From Rhizobium sp. TH135 (GTDB lineage: Bacteria > Pseudomonadota > Alphaproteobacteria > Rhizobiales > Rhizobiaceae): 64,000 bases of DNA. Shown piece by piece: positions 52,731 to 62,947 of the stretch. The notes under the pieces were generated by a model. It had not been told where the DNA came from. It was given only the letters and a program-made list of their open reading frames with translations, and made no database searches. Positions within the stretch are counted from its first letter, which is position 1. Every line of letters begins with the position of its first letter. The stretch is taken from contig NZ_PKRP01000008.1 in the NCBI RefSeq assembly GCF_002855515.1, positions 1 to 64,000 on the forward strand. The letters are read 5' to 3'. A program made the translations under genes and the position numbers.

Positions 52731-54383
52731 TCAGGCTTTGTTGCGAATTTGAGTCAAGGTGCGGCTTGGCGTGATCGTCTCCGGATCCAGCTTGATTTCG
52801 ATGATCGCGGGCTTGCCGGAGGCGCGGGCACGCAGGAAGGCGGGGGCGAAGTCTTCGGTCTTTTCGACGGTTTCGCCGTGGCCGCCATAGGCCTTGGCGA
52901 GTGCGGCGAAATCGGGGTTGGTCAGATCGGTGGCGCTGACACGGCCCGGATATTCGCGCTCCTGATGCATGCGGATCGTGCCATACATGCTGTTGTTGAT
53001 CACGAGCGTGATGATCGGCAGGTTGTAGCGGATGGCGGTCGCGAATTCCTGGCCATGCATCATGAAGCAGCCATCGCCAGCAAAGCAGATGACCTCACGC
53101 TCCGGGAACAGCTGTTTGGCAGCAACGGCTGCCGGAAGGCCATAGCCCATGGAGCCGGAGGTCGGGGCGGCCTGGGTGTTGAAGGCCTGGAAGCGGTGGA
53201 AACGGTGCAGCCAGGTGGCATAGTTGCCGGCGCCATTGGTGAAGATCGCGTCCTTCGGCGTGTTCGCCTCGATCCACTCCATGATCGGGCCCATCTGCAC
53301 GGCGCCAGGGCCAGCCTTCGGCGGCGTCGACCAGGCGAGATAGGCGGCGTGCATAGCTTCTGTGCGCTCGGCCCATACTGGGGCGACGGGTGCATCGAGC
53401 GATACGAGCGCTGCGACGAATTCCTCAGGGGCCGCGCAGATGGCGAGATCAGCGCGGTAGACGCGGCCGAGTTCGGACGGGTCCGGATGCACATGCACGA
53501 GCGTCTGGGCCGGGTAGGGGATGTCCATCAGCGTGTAGGAGGAGGAGGGCATTTCGGAGAAACGGCTGCCGAGCAGGATCAGCAGATCGGCTTCCTTCAC
53601 TTCCTTGGCCAGCGCCGGATTAATGCCGATGCCGACATCGCCGGCGTAGGACGGATGCAGGTGGTCAAAGAGCATCTGGCGGCGGAAGGAGCAGCCGACC
53701 GGCAGCTTGAACTTTTCCGCGAATGCCTGGATGCCGGCGACCGAGGTCTCGCTCCAGCGCGTGCCGCCGAGGACGACCATGGGGCGCTTGGCGGTCTTCA
53801 GCATCGCGCCGAGGGCGGCGATCTGGCTTGGGCCGGGATGGGCCTCGACCGGGGTGTAAGCCTTGGCTTCCGGGGCGTCGACTTCGTCGAGCAGCATGTC
53901 CTCCGGTAGCGTCAGCACGACGGGGCCGGGACGGCCTGATGTGGCGACCGCAAAGGCGCGGGTGACGAATTCCGGGATGCGGCGGGCGTCGTCGATCTCG
54001 CCGACCCATTTGGCAAATTCGGTGAAGGCGCGGCGGTATTCGACTTCCTGGAAGGCTTCGCGCTCCTTCATGTCGCGACCGATCTGGCCGATGAAGAGGA
54101 TCATCGGGATCGAATCCTGCTTTGCGACATGCAGGCCGGCGGAGGCGTTGGTGGCGCCGGGACCACGGGTCACCATGCAGATGCCGGGCTTGCCGGTGAG
54201 GCGGCCCCAGGTGTCTGCCATCATCGCGGCGCCGCCTTCCTGGCGGCAGACCAGCGTCTCGATGCCGCTGTCCTTCAGCGCGTCGAGCACGGCCAGATAG
54301 CTTTCGCCGGGAACGCAGGACACACGTTCGACGCCGTTGGCCTTCAGCGCCTCGACGATCAGTTCACCGCCGGTTCTCTTCAT
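52731..54383 (-). CDS. Thiamine-diphosphate-dependent enzyme of the acetolactate synthase superfamily
   Basis: 550 residues with the three domains of the family. The catalytic glutamate is in RQEGGAAMMADTWGR near residues 47-61, and the thiamine-diphosphate site is GDGCFMMHGQEFATAIRYN ... LVINNSMYG near 430-460. Length and motifs match acetolactate synthase large subunits, oxalyl-CoA decarboxylase and related lyases, but no small regulatory subunit gene is present. The start overlaps the CoA-transferase stop (ATGA), so the pair should act on one pathway, perhaps decarboxylation of a CoA-activated 2-oxo acid. The substrate is unknown. Confidence 0.85.
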   Translation of the reverse strand: MKRTGGELIVEALKANGVERVSCVPGESYLAVLDALKDSGIETLVCRQEGGAAMMADTWGRLTGKPGICMVTRGPGATNASAGLHVAKQDSIPMILFIGQIGRDMKEREAFQEVEYRRAFTEFAKWVGEIDDARRIPEFVTRAFAVATSGRPGPVVLTLPEDMLLDEVDAPEAKAYTPVEAHPGPSQIAALGAMLKTAKRPMVVLGGTRWSETSVAGIQAFAEKFKLPVGCSFRRQMLFDHLHPSYAGDVGIGINPALAKEVKEADLLILLGSRFSEMPSSSYTLMDIPYPAQTLVHVHPDPSELGRVYRADLAICAAPEEFVAALVSLDAPVAPVWAERTEAMHAAYLAWSTPPKAGPGAVQMGPIMEWIEANTPKDAIFTNGAGNYATWLHRFHRFQAFNTQAAPTSGSMGYGLPAAVAAKQLFPEREVICFAGDGCFMMHGQEFATAIRYNLPIITLVINNSMYGTIRMHQEREYPGRVSATDLTNPDFAALAKAYGGHGETVEKTEDFAPAFLRARASGKPAIIEIKLDPETITPSRTLTQIRNKA

Positions 54384-55579
54384 TGCGTCTTCCTTTCCAG
54401 CTCGGCCAGTTCGGCCAGAATTTCGTTTCCGTGCTCGCCGATGCGCGGGCTTGGGCGCTCGTAGCGCAGGGGGGTCTCGGAGAGCATGATCGGCGTGCGC
54501 ACGCCGGGGATCACGGTGCCCTTGTCGTCGGTCAGCTCGATCTTGAGGCCGCGCGCCTGGACTTGGGGGTCGGCGAACATTTCCTCGATCGAGTTGATCG
54601 GTCCTGCCGGCACGGCATTCGCCTCACAGGCGGAAAGCAGATCGCGCTTCTGCCACTTCTCTGTCTCGGCGGTGACGATCTGGCGGACTTCGATCTTGTT
54701 GGCGACACGTGCCTTGTTGGTGGCGAAGCGCTCGTCCTCGGCGACTGTGGGGATGCCGAGGATTTTACACAGGCGCTTGAACTGGCCGTCATTGCCAACG
54801 GCGAGGATCAAATGGCCATCTGCTGTCGGCACGACTTCGTAGGGGCTGATGTTCGGATGGGCATTGCCGAGGCGAACAGGCGGCTTGCCGGAGATCAGGT
54901 AGTTCATGTTCTGGTTGGCAAGCACCGCCGACATTACGTCGAGCAGCGCCATGTCGACGAACTGGCCCTGGCCTGTTTTCATGACATGGATGAGGGCGGC
55001 CTGGATGGCGGTGACGGCATAGATGCCGGTGAAGATGTCGGCAATGGCGACGCCTGCCTTCATCGGCTCGCCGTCCTTCTCGCCCGTGATCGACATGAAG
55101 CCAGACATGCCCTGGACGATGTAGTCGTAACCGGCGAAATCGGCATAGGGGCCGTTCTGGCCAAAGCCTGTTATCGAGCAGTAGACGAGCTTGGGGTTGA
55201 TCGCCTTCAGGCTCTCATAGTCGAGACCGTATTTCTCAAGCCCGCCGCGCTTGAAGTTTTCGATGACGACATCGGCCGAGGCGCAGAGGCGGCGGACGAT
55301 TTCCTGGCCTTCCGGCGTCTTCAGATCGACTGATATCGAGCGCTTGTTGCGGTTGGTAGAGTGGTAATAGGCAGCCGAGAGGTTTTCGCCATCGGCGCCC
55401 TCGACGAAGGGTGGCCCCCAGGCGCGGGTGTCGTCGCCACCTTCTGGGTTTTCCACCTTGATCACATCGGCGCCGAGATCGGCCAGCATCTGGCCCGCCC
55501 AGGGGCCTGCAAGCACGCGGGCGAGTTCGATCACGCGGATGCCGGCGAGCGGGGCAGGGGCGGAGGGCTTGGTCGTCAT
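54380..55579 (-). CDS. CaiB/BaiF family (class III) CoA-transferase
   Basis: 399 residues from ATG at 55579. Class III blocks are visible: ELARVLAGPWAGQMLADLGA near residue 20, STNRNKRSISVDLKTPEGQE, FGQNGPYADFAGYDYIVQ and KAGVAIADIFTGIYA near 170, with the catalytic aspartate. It moves CoA between carboxylic acids, as formyl-CoA transferase does. The gene overlaps the TPP-enzyme gene. The frc/oxc pair of oxalate catabolism has the same two family types, but the TPP enzyme's look is not decisive for oxalyl-CoA decarboxylase. Confidence 0.9.
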   Translation of the reverse strand: MTTKPSAPAPLAGIRVIELARVLAGPWAGQMLADLGADVIKVENPEGGDDTRAWGPPFVEGADGENLSAAYYHSTNRNKRSISVDLKTPEGQEIVRRLCASADVVIENFKRGGLEKYGLDYESLKAINPKLVYCSITGFGQNGPYADFAGYDYIVQGMSGFMSITGEKDGEPMKAGVAIADIFTGIYAVTAIQAALIHVMKTGQGQFVDMALLDVMSAVLANQNMNYLISGKPPVRLGNAHPNISPYEVVPTADGHLILAVGNDGQFKRLCKILGIPTVAEDERFATNKARVANKIEVRQIVTAETEKWQKRDLLSACEANAVPAGPINSIEEMFADPQVQARGLKIELTDDKGTVIPGVRTPIMLSETPLRYERPSPRIGEHGNEILAELAELERKTQ

Positions 55580-55739
55580 GGCGCGATCCTGTGCCGTGTT
55601 GTCAGGCCCTGTTATCTGACCCTTTCGGACCGCTGGCCATGACAAGAACTACTGTCGAGCGAGCTATACCGCCGGATTTTGCCGTCCGCACCTGATATTC
55701 TCTCATGGCATCATTCCGTTTCGGCAAGAGATCGGAGCG

Positions 55740-56666
55740 TCAGGGGCCGAGATTGCCGAGCCAGCTCAGGAAATCGCCGATCGCCTTTTCGCGACCGATC
55801 TCGTTCAGCGTCTCGTGGCGCATGGTCTCGTAGACGGTGGTTTCGACATCGATCATGCCCGCATCCAGCATACGCTGGCCGAGCCAGCGGATTTCGCGGC
55901 CCTTGTTGGTTGCCGGATCTTCAGCGCCGCCGACGAGATAAACCGGGAGCCGCTGCGGCAGGCGGACGAGGCGTTCCGGGTCTGCGCCGGCAAAGGTCAG
56001 CCGGAAAATGTCGCGCCACATGGAGACGCTGGAATCGAAGCCGCACAGTGGGTCGGCGATATAGGCGTCGACTTCCTTCGGATCATGCGACAGCCAGTCG
56101 AAGGCCGTGCGATGGCCTGGGATCGCGCGGCCCCAGGCGGCAAAGGTCGCCTTCGGCAGGATCAGGGAGGGGACATCGGACCCCTTCAGCATCTGCTCAA
56201 GGTAAAGGACGCCTTGGGCGAAGCGACCGGCAAGGCCGGGATTGAAATTGGAGTTCCAGATCGAGAGCGCCGCGAAGGCCTGCGGATGTTCGGTCGCGAC
56301 ATTCAGCGCGATCAGGCCACCCATGGAATGGCCGAACAGAATGATCGGCAGTCCCGGATGTTTGGCGGCCGCAAGGTCGCGCATCGCCATGACATCGGCC
56401 ACGACCTTTGCAGGTCCGTCCTTGCGGGCGAACGATCCTAGCGTCGCATCTGCCGCCGTGGTCTCGCCATGGCCACGGTGATCATGGGCGTAGACGTGAT
56501 AGCCAGACGCTGAAAGCGCTCCCGCGAAACCCTCATAACGCCGCGAATGTTCTGCAAGGCCGTGGCAGAGGAGGAGGATGCCGCGCGGGGCGGTCTCGGC
56601 AGGCTGGTGGTGATAGGCGAGGCGAGCCCCGCTCGGGCTGTCGAGCCACTGTCGCTCTGCAAACAT
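55740..56666 (-). CDS. Alpha/beta hydrolase (monoacylglycerol lipase-like)
   Basis: 308 residues. LLLCHGLAEHSRRYEGFA near 31-48 forms the oxyanion region, DHRGHGET near 76, the nucleophile serine is in FGHSMGGLIALN near 110-121, the acid in GGAEDPATNKG near 250 and the histidine in MRHETLNE near 285. It belongs to the Hydrolase_4/serine aminopeptidase-like group with monoglyceride lipases. The substrate is not fixed by sequence. It has no signal peptide. Confidence 0.88.
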   Translation of the reverse strand: MFAERQWLDSPSGARLAYHHQPAETAPRGILLLCHGLAEHSRRYEGFAGALSASGYHVYAHDHRGHGETTAADATLGSFARKDGPAKVVADVMAMRDLAAAKHPGLPIILFGHSMGGLIALNVATEHPQAFAALSIWNSNFNPGLAGRFAQGVLYLEQMLKGSDVPSLILPKATFAAWGRAIPGHRTAFDWLSHDPKEVDAYIADPLCGFDSSVSMWRDIFRLTFAGADPERLVRLPQRLPVYLVGGAEDPATNKGREIRWLGQRMLDAGMIDVETTVYETMRHETLNEIGREKAIGDFLSWLGNLGP

Positions 56667-56801
56667 CTGGATCCCCTTGCATTTTCCCTTGTGTTGCCTG
56701 CTGTACCCCGTCTGTCAATCAACGGCCTTGATCGAGGGCAAAGGAATTTTCATTCCTTTGCGTCTAGCTTCCACGCATCAAACGAAGGTCGGGGATCAGG
56801 C

Positions 56802-58586
56802 ATGGCGGAGACGGAGCGATCGGCAGCGGGGCCAGGCGGCGTGCGGCCCTTCGTCATTGTGGCCGGTCTCCTGCTGGTCATGGTGGCTTTCGACAGGATG
56901 GACGGGATCTCCTTTTTCGGTGATATCGACGATGATCTCAGGTTGCTGCAGCTCAAACATTTGATGGTGACAGGCGGTTGGTATGACCTCACTCTGCCTA
57001 TGGTCCAGTCGCCCGAGATTTATCTTTCGCCCTGGTCGCGCCTGATCGATCTGCCCTATGCGGTGTTAACCTTGCTCCTTCAGCCGTTCCTCGGGCTCGA
57101 TCTTGCTTTGGTCTTCGCGACACAGATCTGGCCGCCGGTGATGCTGCTGATGTTTGCCGCTCTCACCGTGCGGACGGTGCAGGCGCTGACACCGCCGGAG
57201 GCCCTCAGCGTTCCCGGCTGGCTGGTGGTCGGCTTCGTGCTGATCTTTGCCGCCTTCGAATTTTCACCGGGACGCATCGACCACCACAATGCTCAGATCC
57301 TGGCGATGATGGTGATCCTGTACGGACTTGTCAGAGACCAGGGGCGCGGTGGTCGATTCGTCGGATCCGGAGCAGCGATCTCTCTCGTGATCGGCTTGGA
57401 ATGCCTGCCCTTCGTCGCCGTAGCGCTTGCGCTCATTGCCATGGGTTTCGTGTTGCGGGTTCCCTTCGCGCGCCGGATGCTGGTCGAGACCGGAATATCC
57501 ATGGTGGTGGTCGCGCTTGTCTCGGGGATTGCCTTCATCGGACCTAGGGCCATGCTGCAGACGGCCTGCGACGCCTATTCGGCGCCCTATATCGCAGCCC
57601 TTTGCGGCTTTGGCGCATGCTTCTGGATCTCAGGCCGGTTGGTGCCGGAAGGTGCTGCGCTGCTGCCGCGCTTGCTGACGCTTTCGGTTTCCGGCGCGCT
57701 CGTGACTTGCGGCCTCGTACTCCTCTTTCCGTCCTGCCTTGCTGGCCCCTACCAGATGATCGATCCGGTCTCCCGCCTCTACTGGTTCGAACGGATCCAG
57801 CAGGAACAGAGCATTCTGGGGTTCCGGCAGATCGGACAGACGGGTGCGGCGGTGCTGGTGTTTCTGGCGCTGATGGCGCTCGTTGCGTTGTTTAGCTGCC
57901 CTTTCTGGCGTCGGGAGACGCGGGGCAGCGCGCGGCACTGGGCGGGCTACCTGTTTGCCTGCAGTTCCCTTGCCATGACCGTGATCCTGATCCGCTATGT
58001 GCGATTTCCTGCGGCCCTGATGCCGGTCTTTCTGCCGCTGGCGCTGAAGTTCTGCGTCGATACGCTCTCAAGCGGTGAGGGACGGCGGGCAAAGGCGCTC
58101 GTGATCGCACCCGTCGCGGTTCTGACAGCCATTGTGGGCGGCCTCTATGCGCTCATGCCCTACCGGCCGTCACCGCAGGACGCGGTCTGGCTGATGTCGG
58201 TGGATGATTGCCGTGGCGAGGATTTCGCCGAGTTGACAGGGCTGGCGCCGGGCCGGATCCTGGCTCCGACCGGCATCGGGCTTGCTTTGGCAGCGCATGT
58301 GCCTGATGGCGTCTCGGTCATGGCGATCCCGTTCCATCGTGCAGCGCCAGGAATCCGACTGAGTTTCAGCGCCTTTGCGGGAACCGATGCCGCCGCGCGC
58401 AAGGCTGCACTTAAGGAATCCGACTATGTGGCGGTCTGCCACGTGCCTTTTCCCGTTCCGTCCGAAGAGGCGCCACTCTATGCGGCATTGGTTGGCGGGA
58501 AAGAGTGGTCAGGGCTCGTGCCTGTCGCGGGTGCAGAGCCGGGCCGCCTCAAGATCTACAGCGTCGTGCATGCTGCGCTGAAGTGA
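56802..58586 (+). CDS. Polytopic membrane protein, GT-C glycosyltransferase-like
   Basis: 594 residues from ATG at 56802; the longer frame overlaps the divergent hydrolase gene. About eleven to thirteen helices are predicted. After the first helix comes FFGDIDDDLRLLQLKH, an acidic loop like the first catalytic motif of GT-C enzymes (STT3/PglB, PMT), then a second acidic element SPGRIDHHNAQ near 163-173 that resembles the DHH motif of STT3-like proteins. The C-terminal 110 residues are soluble and periplasmic. It may transfer a sugar from a lipid donor. I do not recognise a specific family name. Confidence 0.6.
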   Translation: MAETERSAAGPGGVRPFVIVAGLLLVMVAFDRMDGISFFGDIDDDLRLLQLKHLMVTGGWYDLTLPMVQSPEIYLSPWSRLIDLPYAVLTLLLQPFLGLDLALVFATQIWPPVMLLMFAALTVRTVQALTPPEALSVPGWLVVGFVLIFAAFEFSPGRIDHHNAQILAMMVILYGLVRDQGRGGRFVGSGAAISLVIGLECLPFVAVALALIAMGFVLRVPFARRMLVETGISMVVVALVSGIAFIGPRAMLQTACDAYSAPYIAALCGFGACFWISGRLVPEGAALLPRLLTLSVSGALVTCGLVLLFPSCLAGPYQMIDPVSRLYWFERIQQEQSILGFRQIGQTGAAVLVFLALMALVALFSCPFWRRETRGSARHWAGYLFACSSLAMTVILIRYVRFPAALMPVFLPLALKFCVDTLSSGEGRRAKALVIAPVAVLTAIVGGLYALMPYRPSPQDAVWLMSVDDCRGEDFAELTGLAPGRILAPTGIGLALAAHVPDGVSVMAIPFHRAAPGIRLSFSAFAGTDAAARKAALKESDYVAVCHVPFPVPSEEAPLYAALVGGKEWSGLVPVAGAEPGRLKIYSVVHAALK

Positions 58587-58609
58587 TCGCGAGGTTCTGT
58601 TCCTCGCGA
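58587..58609 (+). terminator. Hairpin after the GT-C-like gene
   Basis: TCGCGAGG, loop TTCTGTT, CCTCGCGA: eight perfect pairs directly after the stop codon, but no T-run, so termination strength is doubtful. Confidence 0.5.
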
Positions 58610-58648
58610 CAAGAGTTAGAAAAACCCGGCATCCTGGCCCGGTCTGCA

Positions 58649-58677
58649 TTGCTCACGCGACGCAATTCGCCTACATA
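58649..58677 (+). promoter_or_regulatory. Probable ettA promoter
   Basis: TTGCTC (58649-58654) and TACATA (58672-58677) with 17 bases between, 36 bases before the ettA ATG. Confidence 0.5.
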
Positions 58678-58712
58678 GCGGCAAATTCCCATTCCCGCCG
58701 GAGCAAGACCCC

Positions 58713-60362
<1,650 letters not shown>

Positions 60363-60387
60363 CGCGCTCTGCGACGATCATTAGGAG

Positions 60388-60417
60388 GGCCGGGCCGAAA
60401 GGCGCCGGCCTTTTTTT
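60388..60417 (+). terminator. Rho-independent terminator after ettA
   Basis: GGCCGGGCC, loop GAAA, GGC-g-CCGGCC (one bulged G) followed by seven T. Confidence 0.88.
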
Positions 60418-60451
60418 ATTCAATCGATCCAGTGGCCCCACACATTTCGGC

Positions 60452-60480
60452 TTGCATCATTCGCCGAACAGACATAAAGA
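60452..60480 (+). promoter_or_regulatory. Promoter of the ArsR-methyltransferase/metF operon
   Basis: TTGCAT (60452-60457), a 17-base spacer, then TAAAGA (60475-60480). The -10 box lies inside the palindromic operator at 60471-60492, as expected for autorepression. Confidence 0.5.
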
Positions 60481-60492
60481 TATCTTTATGTC
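60471..60492. promoter_or_regulatory. Perfect palindromic operator (ArsR/SAM-regulon type)
   Basis: ACATAAAGATATCTTTATGT with one more matching base on each side gives a perfect 22-base palindrome, 18 bases before the regulator's ATG. A near copy lies before metH at 27324-27345. The adjacent ArsR-family regulator is the obvious binder. Confidence 0.85.
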
Positions 60493-60510
60493 GTTATTGC
60501 GGTGGTGCTG

Positions 60511-61518
60511 ATGAGACTGGGCGTCGATACTCTTGTGGATTTGCTGAAGGCGGCGGGCGAGCCGACCCGCCTGCGGCTGCTCACGCTGCTCTCCTCCGGC
60601 GACTTGACTGTTACGGATCTTACCGAAATTCTCGGTCAGTCGCAGCCCCGTATCTCGCGCCACCTGAAATTGCTCGCGGAAGCCGATCTGATCGATCGTT
60701 ATCAGGAAGGCGCCTGGGCCTATTTCCGTCTGAAGCAGGACGGGGCCGGGGCCGAACTCATTCGCCTGCTGCTCGATGCCGCCGAGGAGAGCGACCCTGT
60801 TCTCCAGCGTGACCGTGATCGCCTGGCTGGCGTGAAGCGTGCGAGGGCGGAGAAGGCGCAGGCCTATTTTAGCCGCAACGCGTCTGAATGGGACGAGCTT
60901 CGCCGACTGCATGTCAACGATGCCGATGTGGAGGCCGCTCTTCTGCAGATCGTTGGCACCGAAGCGGTCGAATCGATGCTGGACCTTGGCACCGGCACGG
61001 GGCGCATCCTGCAATTGCTGTCACCGCGGTATCGTCGGGCTATCGGCATCGATGCCAGCCGTGACATGCTGGCGGTTGCCCGCTCCAATCTCGACAAGGA
61101 AGGCATCCTGTCGGCCAGCGTGCGCCATGGCGACATTCTTAACCTGCCGCTCGATGCCGGCGACTACGATCTCGTGACCATCCACCAAGTTCTGCACTTC
61201 CTCGAAGAGCCGGAACTGGCTCTGGCGGAAGCCGCGCGCATGCTGCGGGACGGTGGCCGTCTGGCGATCATCGATCTCGCCCCCCATGTCCATGAATATC
61301 TCCGCGACGAACATGCCCATGTGCGTCTCGGCTTTTCGCATGGCGTGATGGCCGAATGGCTCGGCCGGCAGGGGCTTTCGGTCGAAGACGTAATCGACCT
61401 GCCGCCGCAAAGTGCAGCCGGGCGCGGTCTCACAGTCACCATCTGGCTTGCTCGCCGCGGAGACGCTGCCGCTGCCACACCCCAGGACCAACCTCTTGCC
61501 TTGACCGGGAGCCGATAA
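60511..61518 (+). CDS. ArsR-family regulator fused to a SAM-dependent methyltransferase domain (methionine/SAM regulator)
   Basis: 335 residues from ATG at 60511; two GTG codons just upstream are possible. The N-terminal winged helix (about 1-90) shows GEPTRLRLLTLLSSGDLTVTDL and GQSQPRISRHLKLLAEADLI. The C-terminal domain (about 130-260) is a class I methyltransferase fold: SMLDLGTGTGRILQLL, IGIDASRDMLAVAR and DLVTIHQVLHFLEEPE. No CxC-type metal site of arsenic sensors is visible. The methyltransferase domain probably senses SAM or SAH rather than acting as an enzyme. It shares one base of overlap with metF (TAATG) and has its own palindromic operator. Confidence 0.9.
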   Translation: MRLGVDTLVDLLKAAGEPTRLRLLTLLSSGDLTVTDLTEILGQSQPRISRHLKLLAEADLIDRYQEGAWAYFRLKQDGAGAELIRLLLDAAEESDPVLQRDRDRLAGVKRARAEKAQAYFSRNASEWDELRRLHVNDADVEAALLQIVGTEAVESMLDLGTGTGRILQLLSPRYRRAIGIDASRDMLAVARSNLDKEGILSASVRHGDILNLPLDAGDYDLVTIHQVLHFLEEPELALAEAARMLRDGGRLAIIDLAPHVHEYLRDEHAHVRLGFSHGVMAEWLGRQGLSVEDVIDLPPQSAAGRGLTVTIWLARRGDAAAATPQDQPLALTGSR

Positions 61519-62426
61519 TGACGAAGACCGAACGGCCGATCGCCAAGCCCTCTGACCTCAAGGTCTCCTTCGAGTTTTTCCCGCCCAAGTCGCCTGATAT
61601 GGCTGAGCAGCTCTGGCAGACGGTCGAGGCGCTACAGCCCTACCAGCCGGATTTTGTCTCGGTAACCTATGGTGCCGGTGGCACGACGCGCGAGCCGACG
61701 CTTGCGACCGTCAAGCGCCTGATTGCCGACACGCCGCTCGCCACCGCTTCGCACCTGACCTGTGTCGGAGCGTCGCGTGAGGAGGTTCGGGCCGTTGTCG
61801 AGGAATTCCAGGCTGCCGGCGTTCGTCATTTCGTCGCTCTGCGCGGCGACCCGCAGGGCGGTGTCGGGACGCGCTACGCGCCGCATCCCGGCGGCTTCGT
61901 CAATGCCGCCGATCTGGTAGCCGGTTTGCGTGACATGGGGGACTTCGAGATCTCGGTCTCCGCCTATCCGGAGCGTCACCCGGAAAGCGAGAGCGAGGCC
62001 GTCGACCTCGATATGCTGAAGCAGAAGGTCGATGCGGGGGCCACGCGCGCGCTCACCCAGTTCTTCTTCGATAACGACGTCTATGAACGGTACATGGACC
62101 GCGTTCGTGCGGCAGGCATTTCGATCCCGATCGTGCCGGGCATCATGCCGATCCAGAACCTGACCCAGCTCAAGCGTTTCGCCTCGATGTGCGGGGCAAG
62201 CGTTCCTGCCTTTATCGACGCGCGCTTTGAAGGCACGGAGAACGACCCACAGGCCCGAGCCGCCATCGCCGCTGATATCGCCGCCGAGCAGATCGCGGAC
62301 CTGTCGCGACGTGGTGTCGAGGAGTTCCACATCTATACGATGAACAGGGCGCCGCTCACGATTGCGACGCTCGAGCGCCTCGGCGTGTCCGCGAAGGCCC
62401 AGACCCTTTCGGGCGCCGCTGCCTGA
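61518..62426 (+). CDS. metF: 5,10-methylenetetrahydrofolate reductase MetF
   Basis: 302 residues from ATG at 61518, overlapping the regulator's stop. It reduces 5,10-methylene-THF to 5-methyl-THF with FAD, making the methyl donor used by MetH. TIM-barrel motifs: VSFEFFPPKSPDMAEQLW with the catalytic glutamate near residue 18, SVTYGAGGTTREPT near 51-64, HLTCVGASREEV, FVALRGDPQGG near 105-115, TRALTQFFFDN near 176-186, and PIVPGIMPI near 201-209. Co-transcription with the regulator and the matching operator before metH tie both steps together. Confidence 0.97.
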   Translation: MTKTERPIAKPSDLKVSFEFFPPKSPDMAEQLWQTVEALQPYQPDFVSVTYGAGGTTREPTLATVKRLIADTPLATASHLTCVGASREEVRAVVEEFQAAGVRHFVALRGDPQGGVGTRYAPHPGGFVNAADLVAGLRDMGDFEISVSAYPERHPESESEAVDLDMLKQKVDAGATRALTQFFFDNDVYERYMDRVRAAGISIPIVPGIMPIQNLTQLKRFASMCGASVPAFIDARFEGTENDPQARAAIAADIAAEQIADLSRRGVEEFHIYTMNRAPLTIATLERLGVSAKAQTLSGAAA

Positions 62427-62447
62427 TCTCAGATGCCGCAGAATGGA

Positions 62448-62490
62448 AAGAGGCGCATGACGGTCCTTGTCATGCGCCTCTTGCTCTTTT
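62448..62490 (+). terminator. Rho-independent terminator after metF
   Basis: AAGAGGCGCATGA, loop CGGTCCTTG, TCATGCGCCTCTT: thirteen perfect pairs, followed by GCTCTTTT. Confidence 0.88.
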
Positions 62491-62556
62491 GAAATTCATG
62501 GATGCTGGAGTGGCCTGGTTCGGCCAAGCCATGGGTTTTGGTTCATTCGACCTGTG

Positions 62557-62634
62557 TCAGATGAACAGCATAGTGGCTACAAAAACAAACGCTGCACCTA
62601 CGATCAGGACATTGATAGAATTGGTCAGTCCCAT
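62557..62634 (-). CDS. 25-residue single-helix membrane peptide
   Basis: A complete small gene too short for usual ORF calling. ATG at 62634 is preceded at five bases by a perfect AAGGAGG (62640-62646 on the minus strand), and a good promoter (TTGCGC, 16 bases, TAATAT) lies 27 bases further up. The peptide starts MGLTNSINVL, continues with a hydrophobic helix (IVGAAFVFVATMLFI) and ends in TGA. It should sit in the inner membrane with a short polar N-terminus. No function is known to me; similar small hypothetical proteins may occur in other Rhizobiaceae. Confidence 0.75.
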   Translation of the reverse strand: MGLTNSINVLIVGAAFVFVATMLFI

Positions 62635-62660
62635 GTGTGCCTCCTTGCGTTGACCGTTAG

Positions 62661-62688
62661 ATATTATGTCTGTTTTGTGTCTGCGCAA
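62661..62688 (-). promoter_or_regulatory. Promoter of the 25-residue peptide gene
   Basis: Read on the minus strand: TTGCGC (62688-62683), 16-base spacer, TAATAT (62666-62661). The rest of 62691-62880 shows no further gene. Confidence 0.6.
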
Positions 62689-62880
62689 GGGCTAATCGGT
62701 GTTGCGATGCGGCATTTCTCGCCGGAAAACCTACCGGATTTCACCAATAAATATTGAATTACAGAGGCTTGATGGCGATCTCGCGCTGTTAATGAAGTTT
62801 AATATCCGTGAGCGCTAGAGGCTGTGCATAAGCGGTTCTGCGGGCTTCTGCCCAGGCTCATCGCTCAGCCATTGCACGTA

Positions 62881-62917
62881 AAAAAGCCGGGGTAGCCATG
62901 CCAACCCGGCCATTTTT
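62881..62917. terminator. Bidirectional rho-independent terminator after the transglycosylase gene
   Basis: GCCGGGGTAGCC...CAACCCGGC forms a stem with small mismatches, with an A-run to its left and a T-run (CATTTTTT) to its right. It lies 31 bases beyond the stop of the minus-strand transglycosylase gene. Confidence 0.75.
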
Positions 62918-62947
62918 TCCTCTATTTGGCGCGTATCTGACCGCGTC

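Noticed and set aside
52677..53909. 410-codon plus-strand frame opposite the TPP enzyme
   Set aside because: It starts within the terminator after the RidA gene and shows only low-complexity glycine/arginine/aspartate content.
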